Counted from the stretch's first letter, positions 33,776 to 42,879 are shown. The stretch is DNA of 64,000 nucleotides from CAVXYG01 sp963706835 (GCA_963706835.1 CAVPOB010000016.1:1-64000), one strand, 5' to 3'. The notes: generated by a model not told the origin, from the letters alone. Made by a program: numbers and translations.

Positions 33776-35314
33776 GTGGCGGTTGACGATCGAGTGTCCC
33801 AGCCGGCAGGGCAGGCCGCGTTTCACAGCGCGGAGGCCGGCCTCCATTGGCGCAACCGCTGGCGGCGCCGCTTCACGTTGGTGGCCAGCGCGGGCGATGC
33901 CGTCGTGGGCAGTATCGCCGCGGCCCTGGCGCTTGACATCACCCCCAACCCGGGCGGGATTGGGTTTGCGCTGCTCCCGCTCGTCATGGGGTTGGTCTGG
34001 GTCGGCTGGCTGAAGGCCGGCCGCGCCTACGAGTGGAAGCTCTTCGGCGAAGGTGTTGAGGAGTACCGTCGAGTCGCCATCGCCGGTCTGGTGGCGGTTG
34101 GACTCGTCGCGGTGGTCAACTCGATCGCCCAACTCGCCAACGGTCGCGGACTGGTGATCGGCCTGCTCGTGGCTACGGCGCTCACATTGGTCTGGCGCCG
34201 CTGCGTGCGTGGGCTGCTGCACCGTCGGCGTCGCAGCGGGCAGGGCATGAACCGTGCAGTGCTGGTCGGGCCGACGGCTGCTGTCGAGGCGACGGCCAGG
34301 TTGGTGACCCGTTCGTCGTTCCACGGCACCAAGGTGGTGGGAGCCCTGGTCCCGGATGGTGAGCGCCGCCCCGATCCGAAGTTGGTGCCCGAGTTCCGGC
34401 AGGGCGATGACATCTCGACCGCGGCGGATGAGTTCGGCGCCGATGAAGTGATCCTGCTGCGTTCTGTGGACTTGGATTCGCTGGAGATGCGGGACCTGAT
34501 GTGGGCACTGGCCGACCGCAACGTCAACCTGCTCATCAAGCCCATGAGCCTGCACGTCGCCGGTCCCCGATTGACGGTGCGACCGGTCGACGGGCTGCCG
34601 CTGCTCCAGATCGCGCGGCCCCAGATCAGCGGTCTTTCGCGTACCGTGAAGGGCGCCATCGACCGGACCGCAGCGGCGCTGGGACTGTTGGTGCTCGCCC
34701 CGGTTCTGCTCACCGTTGCCGCCATCGTCGCGCTGCAGGACCGCGGCCCGGTGTTCTACAAGCAGGTCCGGATCGGCGAGGGCGGTCGCCCATTCGCGAT
34801 GCTGAAGTTCCGCTCGATGCATGTCGATGCCGAGCAGCGCCTGCACGAGGTGCAGGAGCTGAACGTCCACCCCGACGGTGTCCACATCGCGATCGTCAAC
34901 GACCCGCGCGTCACGCGAGTCGGCCGCTATCTGCGGCGCTACTCCTTGGACGAGCTGCCCCAGCTGATCAACGTTCTGCGTGGCGAGATGGCCCTGGTCG
35001 GCCCTCGTCCGCCCCTGCCGCGGGAAGTGGAGGCCTACCCGGACCACGGATGGTTCCGGATGGCCGTGCGCCCCGGTCTGACCGGCCTGTGGCAGATCAA
35101 GGGCCCCGAACGTCACTTCCTGAGCTTGGATGAGGCCCTGGAGCTGGATCTGCGCTACGTCGAGAACTGGTCGTTGTCGTACGACTGGGCGATCCTGTGG
35201 AAGACCGTGGGCGTCGTGCTGCGGGGCAGCGGCGAGGTGAAGAGCGACGCGAACCCCGCCGCCAGCGCGGCCATCGCGCCGCCGATGCCGCGACCGCTGT
35301 CTGACACAGCCTGA
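33776..35314 (+). CDS. Polyprenyl-phosphate sugar-1-phosphate transferase (exopolysaccharide initiation)
   Basis: A 512-residue WbaP/PssY-type enzyme that starts a cell-surface glycan by moving a sugar phosphate from a nucleotide sugar to undecaprenyl phosphate. The N-terminal half has about four to five helices and a CoA-binding-like domain (MNRAVLVGPTAAVEATARLV). The C-terminal catalytic domain has a helix (LGLLVLAPVLLTVAAIVAL), then DRGPVFYKQVRIGEGGRPFAMLKFRSM, RVGRYLRRYSLDELPQLINVLRGEMALVGPRPPLPREV and VRPGLTGLWQI. The sugar is not predictable. GTG 33776 is chosen to start before the basic N-terminus. No other glycan genes are near. Confidence 0.88.
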   Translation: MAVDDRVSQPAGQAAFHSAEAGLHWRNRWRRRFTLVASAGDAVVGSIAAALALDITPNPGGIGFALLPLVMGLVWVGWLKAGRAYEWKLFGEGVEEYRRVAIAGLVAVGLVAVVNSIAQLANGRGLVIGLLVATALTLVWRRCVRGLLHRRRRSGQGMNRAVLVGPTAAVEATARLVTRSSFHGTKVVGALVPDGERRPDPKLVPEFRQGDDISTAADEFGADEVILLRSVDLDSLEMRDLMWALADRNVNLLIKPMSLHVAGPRLTVRPVDGLPLLQIARPQISGLSRTVKGAIDRTAAALGLLVLAPVLLTVAAIVALQDRGPVFYKQVRIGEGGRPFAMLKFRSMHVDAEQRLHEVQELNVHPDGVHIAIVNDPRVTRVGRYLRRYSLDELPQLINVLRGEMALVGPRPPLPREVEAYPDHGWFRMAVRPGLTGLWQIKGPERHFLSLDEALELDLRYVENWSLSYDWAILWKTVGVVLRGSGEVKSDANPAASAAIAPPMPRPLSDTA

Positions 35315-35386
35315 CGGCTGCGGTTCGGCTGGAGCGTTGTGCTGAGCCCGGCGGTTCGAGTGCCGTCCGGTGCGGCCGCTCTCAGT

Positions 35387-35427
35387 GGGGCCCGTCGGGC
35401 CAGCGACCCAGGGCCCGACGGGGCCCC
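35387..35427 (+). terminator. Large hairpin after the sugar transferase gene
   Basis: GGGGCCCGTCGGGCC and GGCCCGACGGGGCCCC pair with one bulge around a loop of about ten bases, 72 bp after the stop. There is no U-run. It is a probable terminator between convergent genes. Confidence 0.6.
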
Positions 35428-35558
35428 TATCGGCTGATCGCAAGCGCGCTACAGGGCTGCGTGCACGCTCGCCGCACGTGGGCCATTCATGGGCTGCGCT
35501 GCGCTTGTCCCGCGGCTCGAGGTCGCTCGCGCTGCTGCGTGCCACGGTGCTCGCGCGC

Positions 35559-35670
35559 CGAGCGGCGCCGGTGCCCGAGCGGCGCCGGTGCCCGAGCGGC
35601 GCGGCTGCCGAGCGGCGCGACTGCCGAGCGGCGCGGCTGCTGAGCGGCGCGGGTGCCGAGCGGCGCCGCT
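35559..35670. repeat. Tandem repeat of 16-17 bp, seven copies
   Basis: Seven consecutive units of CGAGCGGCGCCGGTGCC type (variants CGGCTGC, CGACTGC, GGGTGC), starting at 35559, 35576, 35593, 35609, 35625, 35641 and 35657. It lies in the intergenic region just left of repeat copy C and may be variable in copy number. Confidence 0.88.
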
Positions 35671-35754
35671 CACAGTCGATCAGCAGCTCAACTTGACACG
35701 CACCGCAACACGGTGCCGAACAGTTGCGGGACAATCTACCCGGCAGGCATCCGG

Positions 35755-36226
35755 GCGCATCGCAATCGGGAGCGCGGTTGGCTCCCGTGTCGGCGGGCGT
35801 AGCGAGCGGGCCGCCGGACGGCCAGGGTCGAGTCCCCGGCTCCCAGTCTTGCCACCGGGGCGCTCTCGGCCCACGCTTCCGGGGACGTCTGCACCCGGTT
35901 CGGGGGTTTGCACCCGGCGCGGGGGCGGAACGTCCGGTTTCCGGGCCAGGTCTGCACCCGGTTCGGGGGTTTGCACCCGGCGCGGGGGCGGAATCGGTCG
36001 GATCGGGGCCCAGCGCCCCCGCCCCGGGTGCAAACCCCCGTACCGGGTGCACAGTTGCCGGCCCGGAGGCGCAATCAGCCCCCGCCCCGGGTGCAAACCC
36101 CCGCAACGGGTGCACAGTCGCTCCATCGAAGGCACTGCCTCCTGGTGAGGCTGCAAACTCCCGCAACGGTGCGCACCCCGCAGGAGACGCGGCTCCGCCC
36201 CCGCCCAGTAGAGCGCCGACACCCCG
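35755..36226. repeat. 63-bp-unit palindromic element, copy C (inverted relative to B)
   Basis: Two units begin at 35888 and 35951 (63 bp apart), then the centre (35988-36012) which is the exact reverse complement of the centre of copy B, then opposed units ending at 36051 and 36114 (63 bp) and a degenerate one near 36176. The left flank 35755-35887 is the reverse complement of the right flank of copy B; the right end (36211-36226) has GCGCCGACACC, the reverse of B's left end. It lies between convergent genes. Confidence 0.88.
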
Positions 36227-36654
36227 GCGCTCCGGGCAGATTCCCACGGTCAGCCACGGCCGCAGCAACACAGCCTGGACCGCGACGAGCCGGTATCGAT
36301 CCCGCGCAACGTGGTTGTGGCGCGTTAGGGCTCGTGCCGCGCGACCCGGGCCAGGCGCGACCCGGGCCAGAATCGTCGGGTCCCGGCGGCGCAACCATTG
36401 GCTCGCCCCTGTTGCTGCCGCCCCTGTTGCTGCCGCCGCGCAACGGGGTCTGCCTGCACACGATGCAGGGCCGGGGCAGGCGGCCATTGCTGAGGAGCCA
36501 CCGGCCGAGCACCCAGTGCACCAGCGGGGGACCGTTCTGCAGGGCGACCGGGCGGCCCTCGACCTCGCAAGGCGCCGGCACGCCCCGAGGGCAGGTCGGC
36601 GACTGCCTGTTGATCAGGCCCGAACCACCCCTGCGGAACCCGCTCGGCGACGCA
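36227..36654. other. Intergenic stretch without supported gene
   Basis: No gene or RNA that I can support. It contains two copies of CGCCCCTGTTGCTGC at about 36405-36435 and two copies of GCGACCCGGGCCAG near 36340-36370. A leftward open frame over 36075-36581 reads through repeat copy C and is probably spurious. Confidence 0.45.
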
Positions 36655-37263
36655 TCAGCCCCGCGACCCGAAGGAGGCCTTCACACGAGGTGGCGGAACC
36701 CGGAGCTTGCGGACCTGCAACTGGCGCATCCCTGCGTAGAGCATCCCGCCCTTGCGGTCCTCCTTGGCCGGCCAGCGCTCCTTCAGCCTGCGGTTCAGGC
36801 CGACGAGCACCCATGTCATCTCAATACCTACGAAACCGGTTGTCGCGAACCAGACCAGCGACATCGATGCCTGGAACCCGGGGTTGGGGATGAAGCCGGC
36901 CACCAGGATTCCCACGGCGACGATGACGAAGAACTCCGACAGGCGCCAACGGCTATCGATGGTGTCTCGGATGAACGCCCGCACCTCGCCGCGGTCGCGC
37001 GCCGGAAGGTAGCGCTCGTCGCCGGCCATGAGCCCGGCCCTGGCCTCCGCCCGCTCCTTGCGCGCCCGGGCCTTCTGGGCCCGCTTGGCCGCCTTGGGGT
37101 CGGCTGGGATCTTGCGGGCATCGCGTCGAGCCGCTTCGGCTTCCCGGCGGCTCGGCGTCGGGCGGCCCTTCGGTGCCTGCGGGTCGCGGTGTGCGGCGTC
37201 GTCCGCCGCCTCGTCGATCGCTCCCGTGGGCGCGGGGTCCTGCGTACTTTTGCGTCCGAACAC
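36655..37263 (-). CDS. DUF3043 family membrane protein
   Basis: A 202-residue protein with a charged cytoplasmic N-terminal half containing the family hallmark KGRPTPSRREAEAARR, then ERYLPARDRGEVRAFIRDTIDSRWRLSEFFV and two membrane helices (VIVAVGILVAGFIPNPGF; VWFATTGFVGIEMTWVLVGL), ending in a basic tail. DUF3043 proteins are found throughout actinobacteria and their function is unknown. GTG 37263 follows TACCCT by six bases, a leaderless arrangement. It is divergent from pspA, the two starts being 116 bp apart. Confidence 0.88.
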   Translation of the reverse strand: MFGRKSTQDPAPTGAIDEAADDAAHRDPQAPKGRPTPSRREAEAARRDARKIPADPKAAKRAQKARARKERAEARAGLMAGDERYLPARDRGEVRAFIRDTIDSRWRLSEFFVIVAVGILVAGFIPNPGFQASMSLVWFATTGFVGIEMTWVLVGLNRRLKERWPAKEDRKGGMLYAGMRQLQVRKLRVPPPRVKASFGSRG

Positions 37264-37379
37264 TCATCCAGGGTATGGCACGCTGACGACTGCGCGGCTC
37301 CCCGCGCAGCGCGTAGGCGCCCCGTGGCGATTACCCTGGAAGCGACCAGAAACATCCGTTCACCGGGGAGGCAACGCCG

Positions 37380-38154
37380 ATGGGACTGTGGAAGCGGTTC
37401 ACGATGATCTTCAAGTCCAAGGCGAACAAGACCCTGGACAAGATGGAAAACCCGGGCGAGACCCTGGACTACTCCTACGAGAAGCAGTTGGAGCTGCTGC
37501 AGAAGGTGCGCCGCGGCGTGGCCGACGTGGCGACCAGCCGCAAGCGCCTGGAGATCCAGATCCACGGCCTGGAGCAGCAGCAGGCGAAGCTGGACCAGCA
37601 GGCCCGGGCCGCACTGGCTCAGGGGCGCGAGGATCTGGCGCGGGAGGCGCTCACCCGCAAGAGCGGGCTCGACCTCGCAGCTGAGCGATCTTGAGACGCA
37701 GTTGGCCACCCTGCAGGCGCAGGAGGAGAAGCTGGTCGATGCCTCCAGGCGGCTGCAGGCGAAGGTGGAGTCCTTCCGGACCCGCAAGGAGACCATCAAG
37801 GCGACGTACTCCGCCGCCGAGGCCCAGACCAAGATCAACGAAGCGTTCACGGGCATCTCTGAGGAGATGGGCGATGTCGGCCTAGCCATTCAGCGCGCTG
37901 AGGACCGCACCGCCCAGATGACGGCGCGCGCCGGGGCGCTCGACGAACTGGTCGCCTCAGGCGCCCTCGACGATGCCACGGGGTTGTCCAAGGACTCTCT
38001 CACCGCCGAGTTGGAGCGGATGGCGAGCACCAACGATGTCGAAAGCCAGTTGGCCTCGATGCGAGCCGAACTGACCGGCGGGGAGTCCACCCCGGCCATC
38101 GGGGGCGGCGAGCAGCCGGCCGTTGAACCGCCGGCCAAGCCGAACCAGGGCTGA
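37380..38154 (+). CDS. pspA: Phage shock protein A homologue, frame broken once
   Basis: PspA/IM30 forms membrane-binding ESCRT-III-like assemblies that protect the cytoplasmic membrane under stress. The N-terminal amphipathic helix (LWKRFTMIFKSKANKTLDKMENPGETLDYSYEKQ) and long coiled coil follow the family. The frame stops after RKSGLDLAAERS; the true continuation SQLSDLETQLATLQAQEEKLV lies in the next frame, needing removal of one base near 37673. Corrected length is about 257 residues. ATG 37380 follows GGGAGG. A TACCCT box about 45 bp upstream could be its promoter. It heads the pspA-pspAA-htpX-pspAB group. Confidence 0.9.
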
Positions 38155-38164
38155 GAGAGGCATC

Positions 38165-38434
38165 ATGATCGTTCGGATCTCCGAAGAGGGCCAGTACCGT
38201 CTCAGCGATGAGGCGCAGGCCCGCATCAACGAACTCGACGAGGCGCTGGAGCGCGCGCTGTCCGGTGAGGGCTTCAGTGCTGCCCTGGCCGCGCTCCTGG
38301 ACGAGGTGCGCACCATCGGCGAGCCGCTTGCCGATGATGAGCTCCTGCCCAGCGACGTGGTCCTGCCGCCGGCCGACGCGACCGCGGAGGAAGTGCGCGC
38401 CATGTTGGGCGAGGAAGGCCTCATCCCAGGCTGA
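38165..38434 (+). CDS. pspAA: PspA-associated protein PspAA
   Basis: An 89-residue acidic protein found next to PspA in actinobacteria. It starts MIVRISEEGQYRLSDEAQARINELDEALERAL and ends LPPADATAEEVRAMLGEEGLIPG. It lies 10 bp after pspA. In other bacteria PspAA-type proteins partner PspA and membrane proteases; the direct role here is unknown. ATG 38165 is chosen because the conserved sequence starts there and a GAGAGG box lies just upstream. Confidence 0.88.
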   Translation: MIVRISEEGQYRLSDEAQARINELDEALERALSGEGFSAALAALLDEVRTIGEPLADDELLPSDVVLPPADATAEEVRAMLGEEGLIPG

Positions 38435-38499
38435 GGACTCCCCAACGAGTTGACCAACTCAGCCGCGTGCCGACGGGCCGGGTGCGGCACCATAGAGGC

Positions 38500-39402
38500 G
38501 TGGCCAAGAATCGGTATGCGCCCGACCCCGGGCTGACGCGTCGCATGGTCGGGACCATGGGCGGGTTGCTCCTGGTGTACGTCCTGTTCGCGATTGCCTT
38601 GGTGTGGCTGGGGTTCAGCGCCGGGTTCGTGCTGGTGATTTCTGCCGGGCTGCTCTGGGCCCAGTGGTACTTCTCCGACTCCATCGCGCTGGCCGCGATG
38701 CGGGCGCGCGATGTCACCCCCGAACAGGCGCCGCAGCTCCACGGCATCATCGACCGGCTGTGCGCGCTGGCTGACATGCCCAAACCGCGAGTCGCGATCG
38801 CCGAGACCGACGTGCCCAATGCGTTCGCGACAGGCCGCAGCCCCCACCGATCCGCCGTCTGCGTCACGACCGGACTGCTGCGCAGGCTGGACCGCGAGGA
38901 GTTGGAGGCGGTGCTGGCGCACGAGTTGAGCCATGTCGCACACCGTGACGTGACGGTGATGACAGTGGCGTCCTTCTCTGCCATCGTGGCGGGCATCCTG
39001 ATGCGCAACGCCTTCTGGGTCAGCATGGGCAGTCGGCGCGACCAGAATGGCGCCCTGGTCTTCTTCGCCGTCATCGCCGTCAGCGCTGTGGTGTACTTCG
39101 TGTCCTTCCTGCTCACCCGTGCGCTGTCCCGATACCGGGAACTGGCCGCGGACCGCGGCGGGGCGTTGCTGACCGGCAACCCTTCGGCGCTGGCCCGGGC
39201 GCTGCAGAAGATCACCGGTGACATCGGGCAGATCCCGACCCGCGATCTTCGCGCCATGGAACCGGTCAGCGCCTTCGCGATCGCCCCGGCAGCCGCGCCC
39301 GGGCGCGGCCAGATGGATCTGGCGTCGTTGTTCGCGACGCACCCGCCGCTGGAGAAGCGGCTGGAGAACCTGGCGCGAGTCGCCAACGATCTGGGACGAT
39401 GA
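38500..39402 (+). CDS. htpX: HtpX-family membrane zinc metalloprotease
   Basis: A 300-residue M48 protease that degrades damaged membrane proteins. Two N-terminal helices (GGLLLVYVLFAIALVWLG, VLVISAGLLWAQWYF), then the zinc motif HELSH (HExxH) within EAVLAHELSHVAHRDVTVM, further helices (FFAVIAVSAVVYFVSFLL), the third ligand region YRELAADRGGALLTGNP, and the ending ATHPPLEKRLENLARV. GTG 38500 is chosen before AKNRYAPDPGLTRRMVGTM. Its stop overlaps the pspAB start by four bases, so it belongs to the Psp group. Confidence 0.92.
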   Translation: MAKNRYAPDPGLTRRMVGTMGGLLLVYVLFAIALVWLGFSAGFVLVISAGLLWAQWYFSDSIALAAMRARDVTPEQAPQLHGIIDRLCALADMPKPRVAIAETDVPNAFATGRSPHRSAVCVTTGLLRRLDREELEAVLAHELSHVAHRDVTVMTVASFSAIVAGILMRNAFWVSMGSRRDQNGALVFFAVIAVSAVVYFVSFLLTRALSRYRELAADRGGALLTGNPSALARALQKITGDIGQIPTRDLRAMEPVSAFAIAPAAAPGRGQMDLASLFATHPPLEKRLENLARVANDLGR

Positions 39403-39996
39403 GCGTGGGTCTCTTCGACAGCATCCTCGGCCGCTCGAAGCCGGTGGCGCCCGATCTGGACGCGCTGTTCCGATTGCCCGGCGCCGTGCTGGGGCTGCAG
39501 GCGGCGCTGGGGATCGAAGCGACTGGCACCGGATCGGTTGCATTCCGCGCGCCGGCCGGGCGTGCCTTCGATCAGGTGCAGGACGAGATCACGGCACTGC
39601 TGTCGGCACCGGATCTCGACGGCAACCCCGGTCCGCAGGTCATGGTGACCGAGGACTCGTACGGCTTCACTTGGGTGGTGCTGCAGCACGAGCCGCAGGA
39701 TGTGCCGGGGCTTGTCACCGATCTGCACGCGGCGAACAGCACGCTGGCCGACAGCGGGTTCGGCAGCACCCTGCTGTGCTCCCTGGTGGCGCTGCAGACG
39801 CCGGACGGCCACCGGCTCGCGCTGATCTACCTGTTCAAGCAGGGCACGTTCTACCCGTTCGTCCCGCAACCGGGATCGGGTCAGCTCGCGCGACTCCGTC
39901 CTGGAGCTGCAGATTCGCGACATCGTGCAGGACGAAGTGCCGATCGAGCCCACGCTGAGCCGCTGGTTCCCGGTCTGGGGGGCTCCGGGGCTGTAG
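39399..39996 (+). CDS. pspAB: PspA-associated protein PspAB, frame broken near the end
   Basis: The PspAB family follows htpX in actinobacterial Psp groups. The conserved start is VGLFDSILGRSKPVAPDLDALFRLPGAVLGLQA, with later VTEDSYGFTWVVL and LIYLFKQGTFYPFVPQPGS. The family C-terminus RDSVLELQIRDIVQDEVPIEPTLSRWFPVWGAPGL is found in another frame; one extra G around 39879 explains the shift. The feature ends at the TAG (39994-39996) of the corrected frame. Function is unknown. It is probably the last gene of the unit and is convergent with nadA. Confidence 0.85.
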
Positions 39997-40008
39997 TCCG
40001 CTGCGGCT

Positions 40009-41208
40009 TCAGTCCACGCGCGCCGCGCTGATGCCGGGCAGCGCCAGCATCCGGTCCAGCGCGACCCGGGCCCAGTGGGCCACGTCGTCATCGACCTCGA
40101 TGCGATTGACGACATTGCCCGCCACGAGGTTCTCCAGCGCCCAGACCAGGTGCGGCAGATCGATCCGATTCATGGTCGAGCAGAAGCACACCGTGCGGTC
40201 GAGGAAGACGATCTCCTGCTCGGGATGCTGTTCGGCGAGGCGCTTGACGAGGTTGAGTTCGGTCCCGATCGCCCAAGCGGAACCGGGCGGGGCGGCCGCC
40301 ACTGTCTTGATGATCGTTTCGGTAGAACCGACGACATCCGCCGCCTCGACCACGTCGTAGTTGCACTCCGGGTGCACCAGCACCTGCACGCCCGGCACGC
40401 GCTGGCGAACCTCGGTCACACAGTCCAGGGAGAACCGGCCGTGCACGGAGCAGTGGCCGCGCCACAGGATCATCGTCGCGGCCCGCAACTCCTCCGGCGT
40501 CAATCCGCCGCCGGGCTTGTGGGGGTTGTAGACGACGCAGTCGTCCAACGACAGCCCCAGTTCCCGCACGGCGGTATTGCGGCCGAGGTGCTGGTCGGGC
40601 AGGAACAGCACCTTCTCGCGCTGTTCCAATGCCCAGCGGAGGCTCTGCTCGGCATTGCTGGATGTGCAGACCGTCCCGCCGTTGCGGCCGGTGAAGGCTT
40701 TGATGGCGGCAGTGGAGTTCATGTAGGTCACCGGGATCGTCCGATCAGCGACCCCGATGTCCTGCAGGTGACGCCAGGCCGCCTCCACCTGCCGGATATC
40801 GGCCATGTCGGCCATGGAGCAGCCGGCGGCGAGGTCCGGCAGGATGACGGCCTGATCGGGCCCGGTGAGGATGTCGGCGGACTCCGCCATGAAATGGACG
40901 CCGCAGAACACGATGTACCGAGCCTCCGGCTGCGCCGCGGCCTGCTGGGCGAGCTTGAAGGAATCACCGGTGACGTCTGCGAAGGCGATGACCTCGTTGC
41001 GCTGGTAGTGGTGGCCGAGGATGTAGAGCTGGTCGCCGAGCGCCTCCTTGGCGGCGGTCGCCCGGGCGACGAGTCGAGGGTCTGAGGGCGCGGGCAAGTC
41101 GCCAGGGCACTCGACGCCCCGTTCGCTGGCAGGGTCGCTGCCGTGCCCCATCAGGAGCAGAGCCAGAGGCGACGGATCCGGCGCCACGAACGTGCGGTGT
41201 TCGGCCAT
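40009..41208 (-). CDS. nadA: Quinolinate synthase
   Basis: NadA condenses iminoaspartate with dihydroxyacetone phosphate to quinolinate, feeding de novo NAD synthesis, and carries a 4Fe-4S cluster. The 399-residue protein shows LYILGHHYQRNEVIAFADVTGDSFKLAQ, IVFCGVHFMAESADIL, ILPDLAAGCSMADMAD, VTYMNSTAAIKAF, VCTSSNAEQSLRWA, HPECNYDVV and VCFCSTMNRI, with the three cluster cysteines. ATG 41208 begins MAEHRTF. nadB and nadC are not in the window. The gene is divergent from glxK, with 57 bp between the starts, and convergent with pspAB. Confidence 0.94.
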   Translation of the reverse strand: MAEHRTFVAPDPSPLALLLMGHGSDPASERGVECPGDLPAPSDPRLVARATAAKEALGDQLYILGHHYQRNEVIAFADVTGDSFKLAQQAAAQPEARYIVFCGVHFMAESADILTGPDQAVILPDLAAGCSMADMADIRQVEAAWRHLQDIGVADRTIPVTYMNSTAAIKAFTGRNGGTVCTSSNAEQSLRWALEQREKVLFLPDQHLGRNTAVRELGLSLDDCVVYNPHKPGGGLTPEELRAATMILWRGHCSVHGRFSLDCVTEVRQRVPGVQVLVHPECNYDVVEAADVVGSTETIIKTVAAAPPGSAWAIGTELNLVKRLAEQHPEQEIVFLDRTVCFCSTMNRIDLPHLVWALENLVAGNVVNRIEVDDDVAHWARVALDRMLALPGISAARVD

Positions 41209-41253
41209 GCACGAATCGTGGCATGAGGGTGCGGCGTGCGGCGACCCGGCGGG

Positions 41254-41259
41254 TAGCGT
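41254..41259 (+). promoter_or_regulatory. -10 box, leaderless type, glycerate kinase
   Basis: TAGCGT ends six bases before ATG 41266, predicting a leaderless transcript. The promoter of divergent nadA must lie in the same 57 bp. Confidence 0.45.
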
Positions 41260-41265
41260 CGCGGT

Positions 41266-42414
41266 ATGCGCGTGCTGGTCGCCCCCGATTCGTTCACCGG
41301 CTCCATGACGGCGGCACAGGCGGCCAGCGCCATCGTCCAGGGATGGCGGACCACGGCGCCCGGCGATGCGGTGACGGCCGTCCCGCTCTCCGACGGCGGC
41401 CCCGGCTTCGTCGCCGCGCTGCACGCGGCCTTGGGAGGACGCCTGCACGAAGTGCCCACGACTGATCCCTGGGGGGCTCCGACGATGGGCGCTGTCCTCG
41501 TTGCTCCCGGACCCGCCGGTCCGACCGCCTATGTCGAGGTGGCACAGGCGGCGGGTGGATCCGGGACCTCCACCCATCATGCGCTGAGCGCGTCCAGTCG
41601 GGGAGTCGCGCCCCTGCTGCTGGCGGCGCTGGCGCAGGCGCCGGCGCGCCTCGTCGTGGGCCTCGGCGGTACCGCGGTGAGCGATGCCGGGGCCGGGCTG
41701 CTGGGTGGGCTCGGGGCCGCCGCCACCGACATCGAGGGCGCCAGGAACACGCAGCGCTTGTACGAGGGCGTGCCCGGATTGGCTGGGCTCGCCGCGGTGG
41801 ACCTGGAGCCCGCCCGCCGCCTGTTGGCCGGCACCGAGCTGGTGATCGCCGCAGATGTGGACAACCCGCTGCTCGGACCGCGCGGGGCGGCGCATGGTTT
41901 CGGCGCACAGAAAGGGCTGGACCCTGATGCGGTGGCGGTGGCGGAGGACAGCCTGCGCGCCTTCGCCCACGCCTGCGGCAGGACGCCCGATGGGCGCAGC
42001 CCGGCCGTGGCACTGGGCGCGGGGGCCGCCGGTGGGCTGGGGTTCGCGCTGCTCCACCTGGGCGGCCGCGTCGTCCCCGGCATCGAGGTGGTGATGGAGG
42101 CGGTGGACTTCGCCGGACAGGTTGCGGCCGCCGATCTGGTCATCACCGGGGAGGGCAGGCTGGACTGGCAGAGCCTGCACGGCAAGGTCATCACGGGCGT
42201 CTGCCGCGCAGCGATGGCGCACGGCCGGCCGGTCGTGGTGTTGGCCGGAGGCGTGGCCGTCGGGAGGCGGGAGTGGATGGCGATCGGGGTCAGCGGCGCC
42301 TACGGCATCGTCGACGAAGCCGCCCCGGCGGCCGCGGTCGCGGACGCGGTGGCGCGCGGCCCGCAACTGCTGGCCGATTTGGCCGCCCGGGCTGCCCGGA
42401 CCTGGTCGCACTGA
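41266..42414 (+). CDS. glxK: Glycerate kinase (GlxK/GarK family)
   Basis: A 382-residue class-II type glycerate kinase that phosphorylates D-glycerate. It starts MRVLVAPDSFTGSMTAAQAASAI, the family hallmark (APDSFKGS), then VPLSDGGPGF, LVVGLGGTAVSDAGAGLLGGLG, DVDNPLLGPRGAAHGFGAQKGLDPD, GAGAAGGLGFALL and DLVITGEGRLDWQSLHGK. The family usually reads DGGEGT where this has DGGPGF, a change at a residue block near the substrate site worth noting. A neighbour of erpA and adoK, as in mycobacteria. Confidence 0.9.
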   Translation: MRVLVAPDSFTGSMTAAQAASAIVQGWRTTAPGDAVTAVPLSDGGPGFVAALHAALGGRLHEVPTTDPWGAPTMGAVLVAPGPAGPTAYVEVAQAAGGSGTSTHHALSASSRGVAPLLLAALAQAPARLVVGLGGTAVSDAGAGLLGGLGAAATDIEGARNTQRLYEGVPGLAGLAAVDLEPARRLLAGTELVIAADVDNPLLGPRGAAHGFGAQKGLDPDAVAVAEDSLRAFAHACGRTPDGRSPAVALGAGAAGGLGFALLHLGGRVVPGIEVVMEAVDFAGQVAAADLVITGEGRLDWQSLHGKVITGVCRAAMAHGRPVVVLAGGVAVGRREWMAIGVSGAYGIVDEAAPAAAVADAVARGPQLLADLAARAARTWSH

Positions 42415-42528
42415 CGTCCGGCCCGACGAGCGGTGGTCGGGGGCGCGGGGGTGTGTCATCCTGGAAGCTCGGGAATGCAGTGCCCGAGGCACTTGTTGCA
42501 GGCCGTGGAATCAACATCGAGGAGCGCC

Positions 42529-42879
42529 ATGACCACCAACGCCACGGAGACGTCGCAGGAAGTCATCCTGACCGACCAGGCAGCCACCAAGGTGAGGAAC
42601 CTGCTGGACGCGGAGGGCCGCGATGACTTGTCGCTGCGGATCGCGGTGCAGCCCGGCGGGTGCTCGGGTCTGCGCTACCAGCTCTTCTTCGACGACCGCT
42701 CGCTCGATGGCGACAAGGTGCACGACTTCAGCGGCGTGAGCGTCGTCGTGGATCGGATGAGCGCCCCCTACTTGGGCGGCGCCGTGATCGACTTCGTCGA
42801 CACCATCGAGAAGCAGGGCTTCACGATCGACAATCCCAACGCCACCGGCTCGTGCGCCTGCGGCGACTCCTTCCACTGA
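42529..42879 (+). CDS. erpA: Iron-sulfur cluster insertion protein (A-type carrier)
   Basis: A 116-residue A-type carrier that delivers 4Fe-4S clusters. The three ligand cysteines are present: one in PGGCSGLRYQLFFDD and two in GSCACGDSFH at the C-terminus. It begins with a short Thr-rich tail, then VILTDQAATKVRNLLDAEGRDDLSLRIAVQ. ATG 42529 follows GAGGAG. It lies near nadA and a cysteine desulfurase, both linked to Fe-S use, and is followed by a good bidirectional terminator. Confidence 0.93.
   Translation: MTTNATETSQEVILTDQAATKVRNLLDAEGRDDLSLRIAVQPGGCSGLRYQLFFDDRSLDGDKVHDFSGVSVVVDRMSAPYLGGAVIDFVDTIEKQGFTIDNPNATGSCACGDSFH

Noticed and set aside
36075..36581. A leftward gene with a repeated RGGSN motif
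   Set aside because: The frame runs through repeat copy C, has no ribosome site and no recognisable domain; the repeated motif comes from a 15-bp DNA duplication.
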